In this document: positions 33,813-40,724 of the stretch, piece by piece
Layout of the letters: each line of letters opens with the position of its first letter
Position numbering within the stretch: the first letter of the stretch is position 1
Origin: JAAGZL01 sp050297535
GTDB lineage: Bacteria > Pseudomonadota > Gammaproteobacteria > Chromatiales > Chromatiaceae
Length of the DNA stretch: 40,918 nucleotides
Direction: 5' to 3'
NCBI GenBank assembly: GCA_050297535.1
Contig: JBNKSV010000019.1
Coordinates: 1 to 40,918 of the forward strand
Notes under the pieces: model-generated
Database searches by the model: none
Told to the model about the DNA's origin: nothing
What the model saw: only the letters and a program-made list of their open reading frames with translations
Program-made: the position numbers and the translations under genes

Positions 33813-34784
33813 TCAGAACCATTTTAGTTTCTTAAAGATAAACACCTGGATTGCCACAATCAGGACCAACAGCCCACAGAACAGCATAAATGCGTTACCG
33901 TTATCCGCCCCCGGTATACCTCCAACATTGATTCCCAGCAGCCCGGTGAGAAAACCCAGGGGCAGGAATATCGCCGCAATCACCGACAATACATACATAT
34001 TCTTGTTGAGCCGATCCGACAATATATTCGCCAGCTCATCTTTCACGATCTGGGCACGCTCGCGTATGGCGTCCAGATCCTCCACATAGCGCATCACATG
34101 ATTATGGCTCTCCTGCAGGTGCCGCCGGTGCGTGTCATCTAGCCAAGTGACATCCGCCAACATAAGCTGCTCAATCGCATCCCGTTGCGGCGCCATATAG
34201 CGGCGAAACATGATCGCCTGAATACGCACATCTACAATGGCCTCTCGTAGCGAGACATCCTCCTCAGCCAACACAGCCTCTTCAATCTCATCCGTCTTTT
34301 CATCCAATGCGGCCAACACCGGCTGCATACGCTCGAACAGACGCGCCGCCAACATGCACACAAACTGTCCCAAATCTTTAGGCCCTTTCCCCTCCTTAAT
34401 CTTTACCTCCATGTCCATCACGGCCTTTACCTTGCGCCTGCGCAGACTGATGATGCGATGGTTCTCTATCCACATACGCACGGTCACCATATCCTCGGGG
34501 TCAGCATTTTCGTTGAGATTCACCCCGCGCAGCATCAACAGGACGCCGCTCTGCAGTTGTGTCATGCGGGGCTGAGTTTCATCCGCCAACAACGCGTGTA
34601 CGATAAAGGGGTCATGGAAAGATACCTCCTGCTCCAGCCAGGCCCTGGTCTCGGGATGATTGGCATCAAGATGCACCCAAGTCAACCTCTCCTCATCCAT
34701 CCTTTGCGCAACCTCATCTTTGGGGATGGGGATACCGCCGCCGTTACCATCCAACTCATAGGCCAACAGGATATGGTCGTTCAT
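33813..34784 (-). CDS. zntB: CorA-family transporter, ZntB-like
   Basis: Inner-membrane divalent metal channel/transporter of the 2-TM-GxN family. The 323-residue protein has a large cytoplasmic N-domain with helices (EEAVLAEEDVSLREAIVDVRIQAIMFRRYMAPQRDAIEQLM). Two C-terminal membrane helices are separated by the loop LTGLLGINVGGIPGADN. GIN in place of CorA's GMN, followed by VGGIPGA, is characteristic of the ZntB branch, which transports zinc. The C-terminus ends KKLKWF. Direction of transport cannot be decided from sequence. It is convergent with ccp and 61 bp after the permease gene stop. Confidence 0.88.
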   Translation of the reverse strand: MNDHILLAYELDGNGGGIPIPKDEVAQRMDEERLTWVHLDANHPETRAWLEQEVSFHDPFIVHALLADETQPRMTQLQSGVLLMLRGVNLNENADPEDMVTVRMWIENHRIISLRRRKVKAVMDMEVKIKEGKGPKDLGQFVCMLAARLFERMQPVLAALDEKTDEIEEAVLAEEDVSLREAIVDVRIQAIMFRRYMAPQRDAIEQLMLADVTWLDDTHRRHLQESHNHVMRYVEDLDAIRERAQIVKDELANILSDRLNKNMYVLSVIAAIFLPLGFLTGLLGINVGGIPGADNGNAFMLFCGLLVLIVAIQVFIFKKLKWF

Positions 34785-34845
34785 TTTGGTTCCTTACCTT
34801 TGCTGATATGGAATATCCACATTTGAAATTCGCATGAGTGGAATT

Positions 34846-35802
34846 TCAAACCACCAATAGATTAAACCCCCAGCCCACCAGTATAAAGGCCACGGCCAGC
34901 ACCGCCACAAAAATACCCAGCGCCTGCCATTTGATTACCTTACGCAAGATCAGCATCTCCGGCAGCGAGAGCGCCGCCACACTCATCATCAGCGCCAGGG
35001 TGGTGCCAATAGCAACGCCCTTGCTCAGCATGGCCTCGGCGACCGGGATGATGCCGGTGGCATTGGAATAGAGCGGAATACCTAAGATCACAGCCATTGG
35101 GACATCAAACCAGTTACCGCTGGCCAGATGTTCCGAAACCCAGGCCTCGGGCACAAACCCATGAAACAGGGCACCGACACCAATACCGATCAACACCCAC
35201 TTCCAGATCCGTCTGACGATCTCCCTCACCTCCGCCAAGGCATAACTGTGGCGACCACGCATGGAGCTATCCGGCTCAGGGAGTTCCGCCTTGCCCATAT
35301 GGATCTTCCACACATACTCCTCTACCCAGCGCTCAGGTCGGAACCACTGCATGACGATGCCACCGAACCAGGCCACCACCAGCCCGGCGGCCACATACAA
35401 CGCCGCCAGTTTCCAGCCCAGAATCCCCAACAGGATCACGGCGGCCACCTCGTTGATCATGGGTGACGCGATAAGAAAGGAGAAGGTTACACCAAGGGGA
35501 ATACCCGCCTCTACAAAGCCGATAAACAACGGCACCGAAGAGCAGGAACAGAACGGGGTAACCGCACCCAGGGTCACGGCCATGCCGCGTGCCTGCCAGT
35601 CGGGACGATTACGCACATAGTCCCGCACCCGTTCGGGCGAAAGCAGAGCCCGCAACAAACCCATGACATAGATGATCACCACCAGCATAAAGAATATCTT
35701 GGTTACATCCATGACAAAGAAATGCAGGGCGGCGCCCGTCTTGCTGGCGGCATCCATTCCGGCCAGGCGGTAGATCAACAGATCGGCAAGCAACTCAAAC
35801 AT
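34846..35802 (-). CDS. permease of the ArsP/YraQ (DUF318) family
   Basis: A 318-residue membrane protein with about eight to ten helices and the family hallmark TPFCSCSSVPLFIGF early on, mirrored by LGIPLYSNATGIIPVAEAML in the second half. Members of PF03773 export organoarsenicals (ArsP) or copper and other metals. It lies in an operon with an ArsR repressor and a thioredoxin-like protein, the gene order arsR-trx-permease seen widely in bacteria. A metal or metalloid efflux role is likely; the exact substrate is unknown. Confidence 0.9.
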   Translation of the reverse strand: MFELLADLLIYRLAGMDAASKTGAALHFFVMDVTKIFFMLVVIIYVMGLLRALLSPERVRDYVRNRPDWQARGMAVTLGAVTPFCSCSSVPLFIGFVEAGIPLGVTFSFLIASPMINEVAAVILLGILGWKLAALYVAAGLVVAWFGGIVMQWFRPERWVEEYVWKIHMGKAELPEPDSSMRGRHSYALAEVREIVRRIWKWVLIGIGVGALFHGFVPEAWVSEHLASGNWFDVPMAVILGIPLYSNATGIIPVAEAMLSKGVAIGTTLALMMSVAALSLPEMLILRKVIKWQALGIFVAVLAVAFILVGWGFNLLVV

Positions 35803-35807
35803 ATGCT

Positions 35808-36044
35808 TTATTCACTAACCCACTTACGGACGAGATCAGGTCCAGGCAGACCACCCGCGTGCACTACCTTGCCATCCACCACCACCCCAGGCGTAGACAT
35901 CACTCCATAGCTCATGATCTCCGCCATATCCGTGATCTTCTCCAACTCGATCTCCACACCGGCCTGTTGCGCGGCGATTGTGATCAGATTGGCCGTGGTT
36001 TCACAATTCCGGCAGCCGGAACCTAACACCTTAATATTTTTCAT
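35808..36044 (-). CDS. small thioredoxin-fold protein (CxxC)
   Basis: A 78-residue redox protein, MKNIKVLGSGCRNCETTANL at the start with the active-site pair C11-C14, and cis-proline region VMSTPGVVVDGKVVHAGGLP. It belongs to the redox-active disulfide protein 2/TM0996 group that accompanies ArsP-type permeases and may pass metal or electrons to them. The frame extends upstream to 36128, but the ATG at 36044 follows GAGAGAA and begins the fold exactly. The permease gene starts 5 bp downstream. Confidence 0.92.
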   Translation of the reverse strand: MKNIKVLGSGCRNCETTANLITIAAQQAGVEIELEKITDMAEIMSYGVMSTPGVVVDGKVVHAGGLPGPDLVRKWVSE

Positions 36045-36075
36045 ATCTGTTCTCTCTTTTGGTTTATGAAATAGA

Positions 36076-36417
36076 TCAATAGACCTCACCCGGGCGGGAA
36101 GGCATATCTGCCAAGACGACGGCGTCATCTCTGAACTGATCCAGGTCTTTCATCCCCTCGCTGGCGGCACGTATCACCTTGAGCACCCAACGCGGGACAT
36201 CTTTATTGATGCGGTAATAGATCCAGAGACCATGCTTGCGGTCACTGACCAAACCTATCTTTCTCAGCGCCGCCAGATGATGCGAGACCTTTGGTTGCGG
36301 CAAGCGCATGGCATTGGTCAGCTCGCATACACATAACTCTTTATGCGCAATCAGCAACAACAAACAACGCAGACGGGTGACATCAGAAAGGGCCTTGAAT
36401 AGCTGTGTCGGATCCAT
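36076..36417 (-). CDS. arsR: ArsR-family metalloregulator
   Basis: Winged-helix transcriptional repressor of 113 residues. The N-terminal MDPTQLFKALSDVTRLRCLLLL leads to the metal-sensing ELCVCEL (C29 and C31), then the recognition helix PQPKVSHHLAALRKIGLVSDRKHGLWIYYRI. The CVC pair on helix 3 is the arsenite/antimonite-type site. It heads the arsR-trx-permease operon. A double dyad operator lies directly upstream, so self-repression relieved by metal is expected. Confidence 0.94.
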   Translation of the reverse strand: MDPTQLFKALSDVTRLRCLLLLIAHKELCVCELTNAMRLPQPKVSHHLAALRKIGLVSDRKHGLWIYYRINKDVPRWVLKVIRAASEGMKDLDQFRDDAVVLADMPSRPGEVY

Positions 36418-36431
36418 ATACGCGAGCCTCT

Positions 36432-36477
36432 ATATCTACGAAAGTAGATATACTACTATATCTATCTTCGTAGATAT
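36432..36477. promoter_or_regulatory. double ArsR operator
   Basis: Two 20-bp dyads, ATATCTACGAAAGTAGATAT (36432-36451) and ATATCTATCTTCGTAGATAT (36458-36477), share ATATCTA-N6-TAGATAT with centres 26 bp apart. The outer parts TATATCTACGAA and TTCGTAGATATA also pair across the whole region. The first dyad begins 15 bp before the arsR ATG. Length and symmetry fit ArsR dimers. Confidence 0.85.
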
Positions 36478-36586
36478 ATAAAAAGACGCAAAAAATTTGG
36501 ATGCCCACATATGCATAGGACCGCAAAATTGCCGAACCTTAGCCCCACACCATTGATAGCAGGAGTCGTTTATATATACTCAACTA

Positions 36587-36601
36587 ATAGTTAATAACTA
36601 T
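36587..36601. promoter_or_regulatory. OxyR binding site
   Basis: ATAGTTAATAACTAT fits the OxyR motif ATAGnTnnnAnCTAT at every defined base and is a near-perfect dyad. It ends 12 bp before the oxyR ATG, which suggests autoregulation, possibly also reaching the divergent arsR operon. A second motif 22 bp upstream is not clear. Confidence 0.78.
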
Positions 36602-36612
36602 GAGATAAACCC

Positions 36613-37536
36613 ATGAACCTACGCGACCTAAAATACATCATCGCAGTGGCGGAGACCTGCCACTTTGGCAAGGCCTCGGAACGCTGCTTCGTCAGCCAAC
36701 CCACCCTGAGCGGACAGATCAAAAAGCTGGAGGATGAACTGGGCGTCACCATCTTCGAACGCACCAAACGCTCGGTGGAACTAACCCCTATCGGCGCAGA
36801 GATCGTCGAACATGCCCACAAGGTGATAGAACAGGCCGACGCCATCGAACAGTTAGCCCGGGCGTATCAGGACCCACTGACCGGCCCCCTGCGCGTCGGC
36901 ATCATACCCACCATCAGCCCATATCTGATCCCATTGATACTGGCGCCACTAAAACATGACTACCCACAATTAAAATTGGTACTCACGGAAGACATCACCG
37001 ATCGCCTGTTGCACCGCCTGCAACATCACGAGATAGATGTCGCCATCATCGCCACCCCTGTGGACCCATCCGACCTTGCCAGCATCCCACTGTTCGACGA
37101 ACCATTCTGGCTGGCCCACCCGCACAACCACCCGATCGCCACCAAAGAGAAAATCACCCACAAAGAACTGGACCGACTGGAGATGCTATTGCTGGCGGAT
37201 GGCCACTGTCTGGCGCAACAGGTAATGGATGTATGCAAACTGCCCGGACGCTCCCAACAAGAGGAGATCGCCGATCTTCAGGCCAGCAGCCTGGAAACCC
37301 TGCTGCAGTTGGTGGGGGCCGGTTGGGGCTGCACCCTGGTCCCGGCCCTGGCAACCAGGGGCGCCTGGATGAGCGACAGCGGCGTCATCGCCCGCAAGCT
37401 GAACCTGCCGGACACCTACCGCAGCATCTCCATGGCCTTCCGCCACAGCTTCCCGCGTAGGCAAGCCTTGGAGGCCTTTGCCGATGTGATACAACAACAT
37501 CTGCCTAACACGGTGAAGGTGTTACCAAGGACTTGA
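36613..37536 (+). CDS. oxyR: hydrogen-peroxide-sensing regulator OxyR
   Basis: LysR-type tetrameric regulator that forms a disulfide on contact with peroxide and activates antioxidant genes. The 307-residue product has the N-terminal HTH MNLRDLKYIIAVAETCHFGKASERCFVSQPTLSGQIKKLEDELG. Both redox cysteines are at the E. coli numbers, C199 and C208, in LLLADGHCLAQQVMDVCKL. The length is also the same as E. coli (305). It lies divergent from the arsR operon. Its site at 36587 supports autoregulation. The nearby ccp might be among its targets, but no OxyR site was seen there. Confidence 0.96.
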   Translation: MNLRDLKYIIAVAETCHFGKASERCFVSQPTLSGQIKKLEDELGVTIFERTKRSVELTPIGAEIVEHAHKVIEQADAIEQLARAYQDPLTGPLRVGIIPTISPYLIPLILAPLKHDYPQLKLVLTEDITDRLLHRLQHHEIDVAIIATPVDPSDLASIPLFDEPFWLAHPHNHPIATKEKITHKELDRLEMLLLADGHCLAQQVMDVCKLPGRSQQEEIADLQASSLETLLQLVGAGWGCTLVPALATRGAWMSDSGVIARKLNLPDTYRSISMAFRHSFPRRQALEAFADVIQQHLPNTVKVLPRT

Positions 37537-37830
37537 TCGCCACACCTGCGCACCATCCACACTGGCTGATGGCGGAACAACGGCAACCTTGCGTTTTATC
37601 CGTAAATACCATAAAAAGGACGAGGCCTCAGGGCCAGAATAACAACAAGGAAACCTTTCGGGATGAAAGCGCAGGACCAGAACAGAACAACTATAAAAAC
37701 CGCCGGCTCCCGCCGGGATGGTAGGACTGTTATACCCCCAACTGAATCTTATACGTCGATGCTGATGTGTTTAGGCGCGTCGGTTCTTGATAGTAGGTTG
37801 TCGTTAGCTTTATAAAGAGCACGTTAATTA
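37537..37830. other. stretch between oxyR and the AT-rich accessory segment
   Basis: 294 bp. A short frame 37533-37724 has no homology and poor composition. A hairpin-like CCGCCGG-CTCC-CGCCGGG lies near 37700-37718. Composition shifts from GC-rich to AT-rich by about 37780, which marks the edge of the accessory stretch. Confidence 0.5.
37787..37816 (+). promoter_or_regulatory. possible promoter of the HEPN-like gene
   Basis: TTGATA (37787-37792) and TATAAA (37811-37816) are 18 bases apart. Initiation near 37823 would leave a leader of only about 8 bases before the ATG at 37831, so translation would be nearly leaderless. Confidence 0.35.
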
Positions 37831-38529
37831 ATGAAAGATACTTGGGCTTCAGGAGCAATTGAGTTACTAAGGCACGCCGATTCACATATCGAGCTTGAAT
37901 CGGCCTTTGACAAAAGAATCGCTTTCATAAGCGTTGATAACGCTGTAGAGACACTGATAAGGACATTTCTTTCGCTTCCTAAGTCAAAGTCTGGAGTTAA
38001 TATCGGACGTAACGCCCTAGAGGAAGCAGATAATAGTTTCCCCAAATTAGTATCACTACTGTTTGACAACGCTCCTGATAAACTTATCGGCATTGATGAT
38101 GCGGATATAGAGCACTACCACAGAATAAGAAACAAGCTATACCACGATGGTACAGGTCTAAGTGTTGATGAGCAGTATCTTAAAGCTTATAGGGCAATAG
38201 CAAGTGTGCTGTTAGAGAATTTATTTTCCGTAAACATTGAACGAAAAACTGAAGAAGATGTAACTCTTGAATACCTTATTATTAATTTCAATAAAATCGA
38301 AAAAATAATAAAACAGAAGTTAGAAGAACATGGGTTATTCGGAACATATAAATGGGAAGAGTCATTCGCGAAAGGCATATTTACGCCTGACATTGTTCAA
38401 TCACTTACGGAACTAAGGATGGCACGAAATAGATTGGTTCACTCAGAAACTATCGATAAAAATGAAATAATACACTGGGCAGTACGATCTGATGGAATTC
38501 TGAGAAAGTTGGGTAGTAAAAATGCGTAA
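37831..38529 (+). CDS. putative tandem-HEPN protein
   Basis: Not a family I can name. The 232-residue protein looks like two HEPN-type halves, each ending in R-N-x-L-x-H: residues 100-105 (RNKLYH, in HYHRIRNKLYHDG) and 199-204 (RNRLVH, in LRMARNRLVHSE). This R-polar-x3-H pattern is the catalytic motif of HEPN RNases. Upstream of motif 1, ISVDNAVETLIRTFLSLP resembles the first helix of a HEPN domain, and a helical linker (NFNKIEKIIKQKLEEHG) opens the second half. Codon use and base composition are far more AT-rich than neighbours, consistent with transfer. Many such proteins are toxins or anti-phage effectors, but no partner toxin or antitoxin is evident. Function is inferred. Confidence 0.65.
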   Translation: MKDTWASGAIELLRHADSHIELESAFDKRIAFISVDNAVETLIRTFLSLPKSKSGVNIGRNALEEADNSFPKLVSLLFDNAPDKLIGIDDADIEHYHRIRNKLYHDGTGLSVDEQYLKAYRAIASVLLENLFSVNIERKTEEDVTLEYLIINFNKIEKIIKQKLEEHGLFGTYKWEESFAKGIFTPDIVQSLTELRMARNRLVHSETIDKNEIIHWAVRSDGILRKLGSKNA

Positions 38530-38550
38530 ATATTTGTAAACAAATATTTT
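38528..38550 (+). terminator. hairpin at the end of the HEPN-like gene
   Basis: AAATATTTG (38528-38536) and CAAATATTT (38541-38549) form a perfect AT-rich stem with a TAAA loop overlapping the stop codon. It is followed by T and A. It could act as a weak terminator. Confidence 0.5.
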
Positions 38551-38644
38551 AGGCCAGTGTAAAAACTCATTACAGATGGTGGTGAGACCCTAGATATCCC
38601 TCATATCTGTATATGGGTCGGTAGTCTGATTATTAGGTGAGCGA

Positions 38645-38836
38645 ATGTCTTGCGACTATTTAAGGTTTATTCTAGTTTCGATATGGATTCTTACTTTCAT
38701 ATGGATGGTTTACCTTTACATAAGGGCTAGAAAAACTGATGAGCAAGTCTATTTATATTCATCTAAACCATATCTAGTTGGTGTATTTTCTCCCATCTTC
38801 GTACTCTTGCTTTTACACTTCTTTTGTAATGATTAG
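38645..38836 (+). CDS. small two-helix membrane protein
   Basis: A 63-residue protein with two hydrophobic helices, LRFILVSIWILTFIWMVYLYI (6-26) and LVGVFSPIFVLLLLHFF (44-60), joined by the charged loop RARKTDEQVYLY. AGGTGA lies 6-11 bases before the ATG, which supports translation. No homology recognised. It shares the AT-rich composition of the preceding gene, and might be a membrane partner of it. Confidence 0.55.
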   Translation: MSCDYLRFILVSIWILTFIWMVYLYIRARKTDEQVYLYSSKPYLVGVFSPIFVLLLLHFFCND

Positions 38837-38890
38837 AATCATACGGCGCAATGCCCGTTGGTTATCGCGCCCTACAAATTGCTGTCCTGT

Positions 38891-38932
38891 TAACCCCCTC
38901 TCCCCATTGGGGAGAGGGTTGGGGTGAGGGGA
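38891..38932. repeat. CCCTCTCCCC palindromic intergenic repeat
   Basis: CCCTCTCCCC (38896-38905) and GGGGAGAGGG (38909-38918) are a perfect 10-bp stem around ATT, followed by TTGGGGTGAGGGG. This is a widespread intergenic repeat form in proteobacterial genomes. A related-looking piece, CCTTCTCCCCCAGGGGA near 39070-39087, follows in the same gap. Confidence 0.75.
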
Positions 38933-39147
38933 GATATTCAAAATATTTCTATTGCTTTATGCCCCCTCATCCTCGGCTTTGGCTCCTGCGTCGCTCTCGA
39001 TAATTGCCCCTGCATTATTCTATCTTCGCCCATCCATGGGCTCGTACCTCCCGCGTCCATGCAGTCGCATCCTTCTCCCCCAGGGGACCTCGGTACCCTC
39101 TTGAGGGGGGTGGAAGGGATCGCTGTTTTAAGTTTTCATGTCAACGT

Positions 39148-39190
39148 GAGTCAAGAGTATTGTTTTGCGTATAGCAATACCAAGTGACTC
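39148..39190. repeat. nested inverted repeat
   Basis: Outer arms GAGTCA/TGACTC and inner arms GTATTG/CAATAC are perfect, with 3- and 4-base internal loops and a 12-base apical loop. A structured RNA or a small terminal repeat of an element could explain it; no transposase is near. Confidence 0.6.
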
Positions 39191-39497
39191 TAAAATTTGG
39201 GAAGTCATTGTAATAATTCCTTAATAGTCGAGATATTGGTTTATGAGTTTTTACGCTGACTCTAAATACCACGCCAAATACTGAGAATATCCTCACTAAA
39301 GACCTCTGCGTCCCACAAAGTCAAGATTGATCGCAATCGGCATGGATGATAGTATCCTCCGCCGATACGGATACAAGAAATCATCTTCCATTACGAGATG
39401 AGTCTGAAACTCTTCTAGTGTGATGTTAGTTCAGCAAATGGACAAGCAGGTCAAGTCACACAATAAATAACAAAATGATATTTAGGGGATAAGATAT

Positions 39498-40097
39498 ATG
39501 AAACCATTGCTTAAGCTCACTGTTCTGCTTGTTTTTGCCGTAACTGCAGGGGCAGTATCTGCCAGTACAATAACCGTTGGCCAGGACGCTAGCTATGATT
39601 TCACAAGCATTCAAGCCGCGATTAATAGTGCGAGTGCAGGAGATGTAATTACCGTAGCAGATGGGGTTTATGTAGAGGGATCATCCACCTATAGAGGCAA
39701 TGGTAATTCTACCGGTCTTAACTTTTATAACCACGGTAATATTAGCATCGTCGGGTCTGGAACCGGTACAGTAATCGACTTAAACGGTAGTGTGTATGGA
39801 ATAATGCTTGATGCCGTCTATGGGGTTACCATGTCTAATTTTTCTATGTTTAATGGTGGCTCAACTGCAGTGGCAAACCTCAATGGCAGCGGCGGCAACC
39901 TGATTGAAAATGCTATCTTTGGCGGCTCCTTTAGCTACGGCGTGCTAGATTACTACAATGGTGTAACTCTAAGTAATGTAACTTGGCAACAAGTTTACAC
40001 GCCGCCAATTGCGACTCCGTTACCTGCGGCCGCATGGCTATTGGGTTCTGGTCTTTTGGGGCTAATCGGTTTCTCAAGGCACAAAAAATCAGCCTAA
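39498..40097 (+). CDS. secreted beta-helix protein with VPLPA/PEP-CTERM sorting signal
   Basis: A 199-residue exported protein. Signal peptide (MKPLLKLTVLLVFAVTAGAVSA), then a parallel beta-helix/pectate-lyase-like start (YDFTSIQAAINSASAGDVITVADGVYVEG) rich in Asn, Gly and Ser. The C-terminal tripartite anchor is PLPAAAWLLGSGLLGLIGFSRHKKSA. The PLPA motif, hydrophobic helix and basic end are those recognised by exosortases in EPS-producing Gram-negatives. The product probably ends up in the extracellular matrix or outer membrane. AGGGGATAAG precedes the ATG. The helix part is short compared with true enzymes, so it may be structural. No exosortase gene is in the window. Confidence 0.88.
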   Translation: MKPLLKLTVLLVFAVTAGAVSASTITVGQDASYDFTSIQAAINSASAGDVITVADGVYVEGSSTYRGNGNSTGLNFYNHGNISIVGSGTGTVIDLNGSVYGIMLDAVYGVTMSNFSMFNGGSTAVANLNGSGGNLIENAIFGGSFSYGVLDYYNGVTLSNVTWQQVYTPPIATPLPAAAWLLGSGLLGLIGFSRHKKSA

Positions 40098-40114
40098 CCA
40101 TCGGAGTTATATTC

Positions 40115-40145
40115 AAAAAACCCGCCCACTGTGGCGGGTTTTTTT
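40115..40145. terminator. bidirectional rho-independent terminator
   Basis: AACCCGCC (40119-40126) and GGCGGGTT (40133-40140) form an 8-bp stem around CACTGT, with A-run before and seven T (40139-40145) after. It closes the VPLPA-CTERM gene. Confidence 0.93.
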
Positions 40146-40188
40146 GTGCTTGTGCCATAAAAGAATGTTCAGATCTATTATTCTTACT

Positions 40189-40207
40189 TACCGTAAACAT
40201 TACGGTA
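40189..40207. promoter_or_regulatory. 19-bp operator-like dyad before the VOC gene
   Basis: TACCGTAA-ACA-TTACGGTA is a perfect dyad with 8-bp arms, ending 19 bp before the ATG of the VOC protein gene. It overlaps a -10-like TATAAA. It could be a repressor site or an RNA hairpin near the ribosome site. The regulator is unknown. Confidence 0.6.
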
Positions 40208-40226
40208 TAAAAAGGAGGCCCCACAG

Positions 40227-40652
40227 ATGCAACCTAGAATTAGTATGATCACACTAGGTGTTAAAAACCTGGAAAAGGCGGTGGAATTTTACCAAGACGG
40301 CTTGGGCTTTCCCCGAATGGAGTCTCCACCTTCAGTTGCATTCTTTACATTAAGCGGAACCTGGTTAGGCCTTTATAGCTGGGATGAGTTAGCTGATGAT
40401 GCACAGGTGCCACCGAATGGTGAGGGGTTTTCTGGGATTACTTTAGCCCACAATGTTTCAACCGAAGAAGAAGTGGATGCAATAATAATCCAGGCCGTAG
40501 CCGCAGGCGGAGTGCTGGCGAAACAGCCGCAGAAGGTTTCCTGGGGCGGTTACAGTGGCTACTTTAAGGATCTTGACGGCCACCTGTGGGAGGTTGCTCA
40601 CAACCCTCTTTTCTGGGTGGGGCCTGCCGATGAGGACACTCAACAAGTTTAG
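40227..40652 (+). CDS. VOC (glyoxalase/bleomycin resistance) superfamily protein
   Basis: A 141-residue single VOC module set: RISMITLGVKNLEKAVEFYQDGLGFPRM at the start, FFTLSGTWLGLYSWDEL, and the second beta-alpha unit ending YSGYFKDLDGHLWEVAHNP, in which the closing Glu and upstream His/Glu positions are the usual metal ligands. Members include glyoxalases, dioxygenases and drug-binding proteins, and the substrate here is open. AAGGAGG is well placed before the ATG. A dyad just upstream suggests its own regulator. Confidence 0.9.
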   Translation: MQPRISMITLGVKNLEKAVEFYQDGLGFPRMESPPSVAFFTLSGTWLGLYSWDELADDAQVPPNGEGFSGITLAHNVSTEEEVDAIIIQAVAAGGVLAKQPQKVSWGGYSGYFKDLDGHLWEVAHNPLFWVGPADEDTQQV

Positions 40653-40724
40653 GAGCGCGACTGCAATGGCGTTCGGCTTACATATGATTTAATCTCGCAA
40701 AACCATGTGAAGGGGATTTTATTT

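Larger units (their letters stand above)
38837..39497. other. long non-coding accessory stretch
   Basis: 661 bp without a supported gene. Contains the CCCTCTCCCC repeat (38891-38932), a second C/G-rich hairpin segment at about 39070-39118, and the nested inverted repeat GAGTCA-GTATTG / CAATAC-TGACTC at 39148-39190. TGACTCTAAA occurs twice, at 39185 and near 39257. The frame 38924-39187 has no signal of coding. Confidence 0.6.

Noticed and set aside
37533..37724. 63-codon frame after oxyR
   Set aside because: No ribosome site, no homology and skewed composition; it overlaps the oxyR stop.
38924..39187. 87-codon frame in the accessory gap
   Set aside because: It crosses intergenic repeats and has no ribosome site or recognisable protein features.
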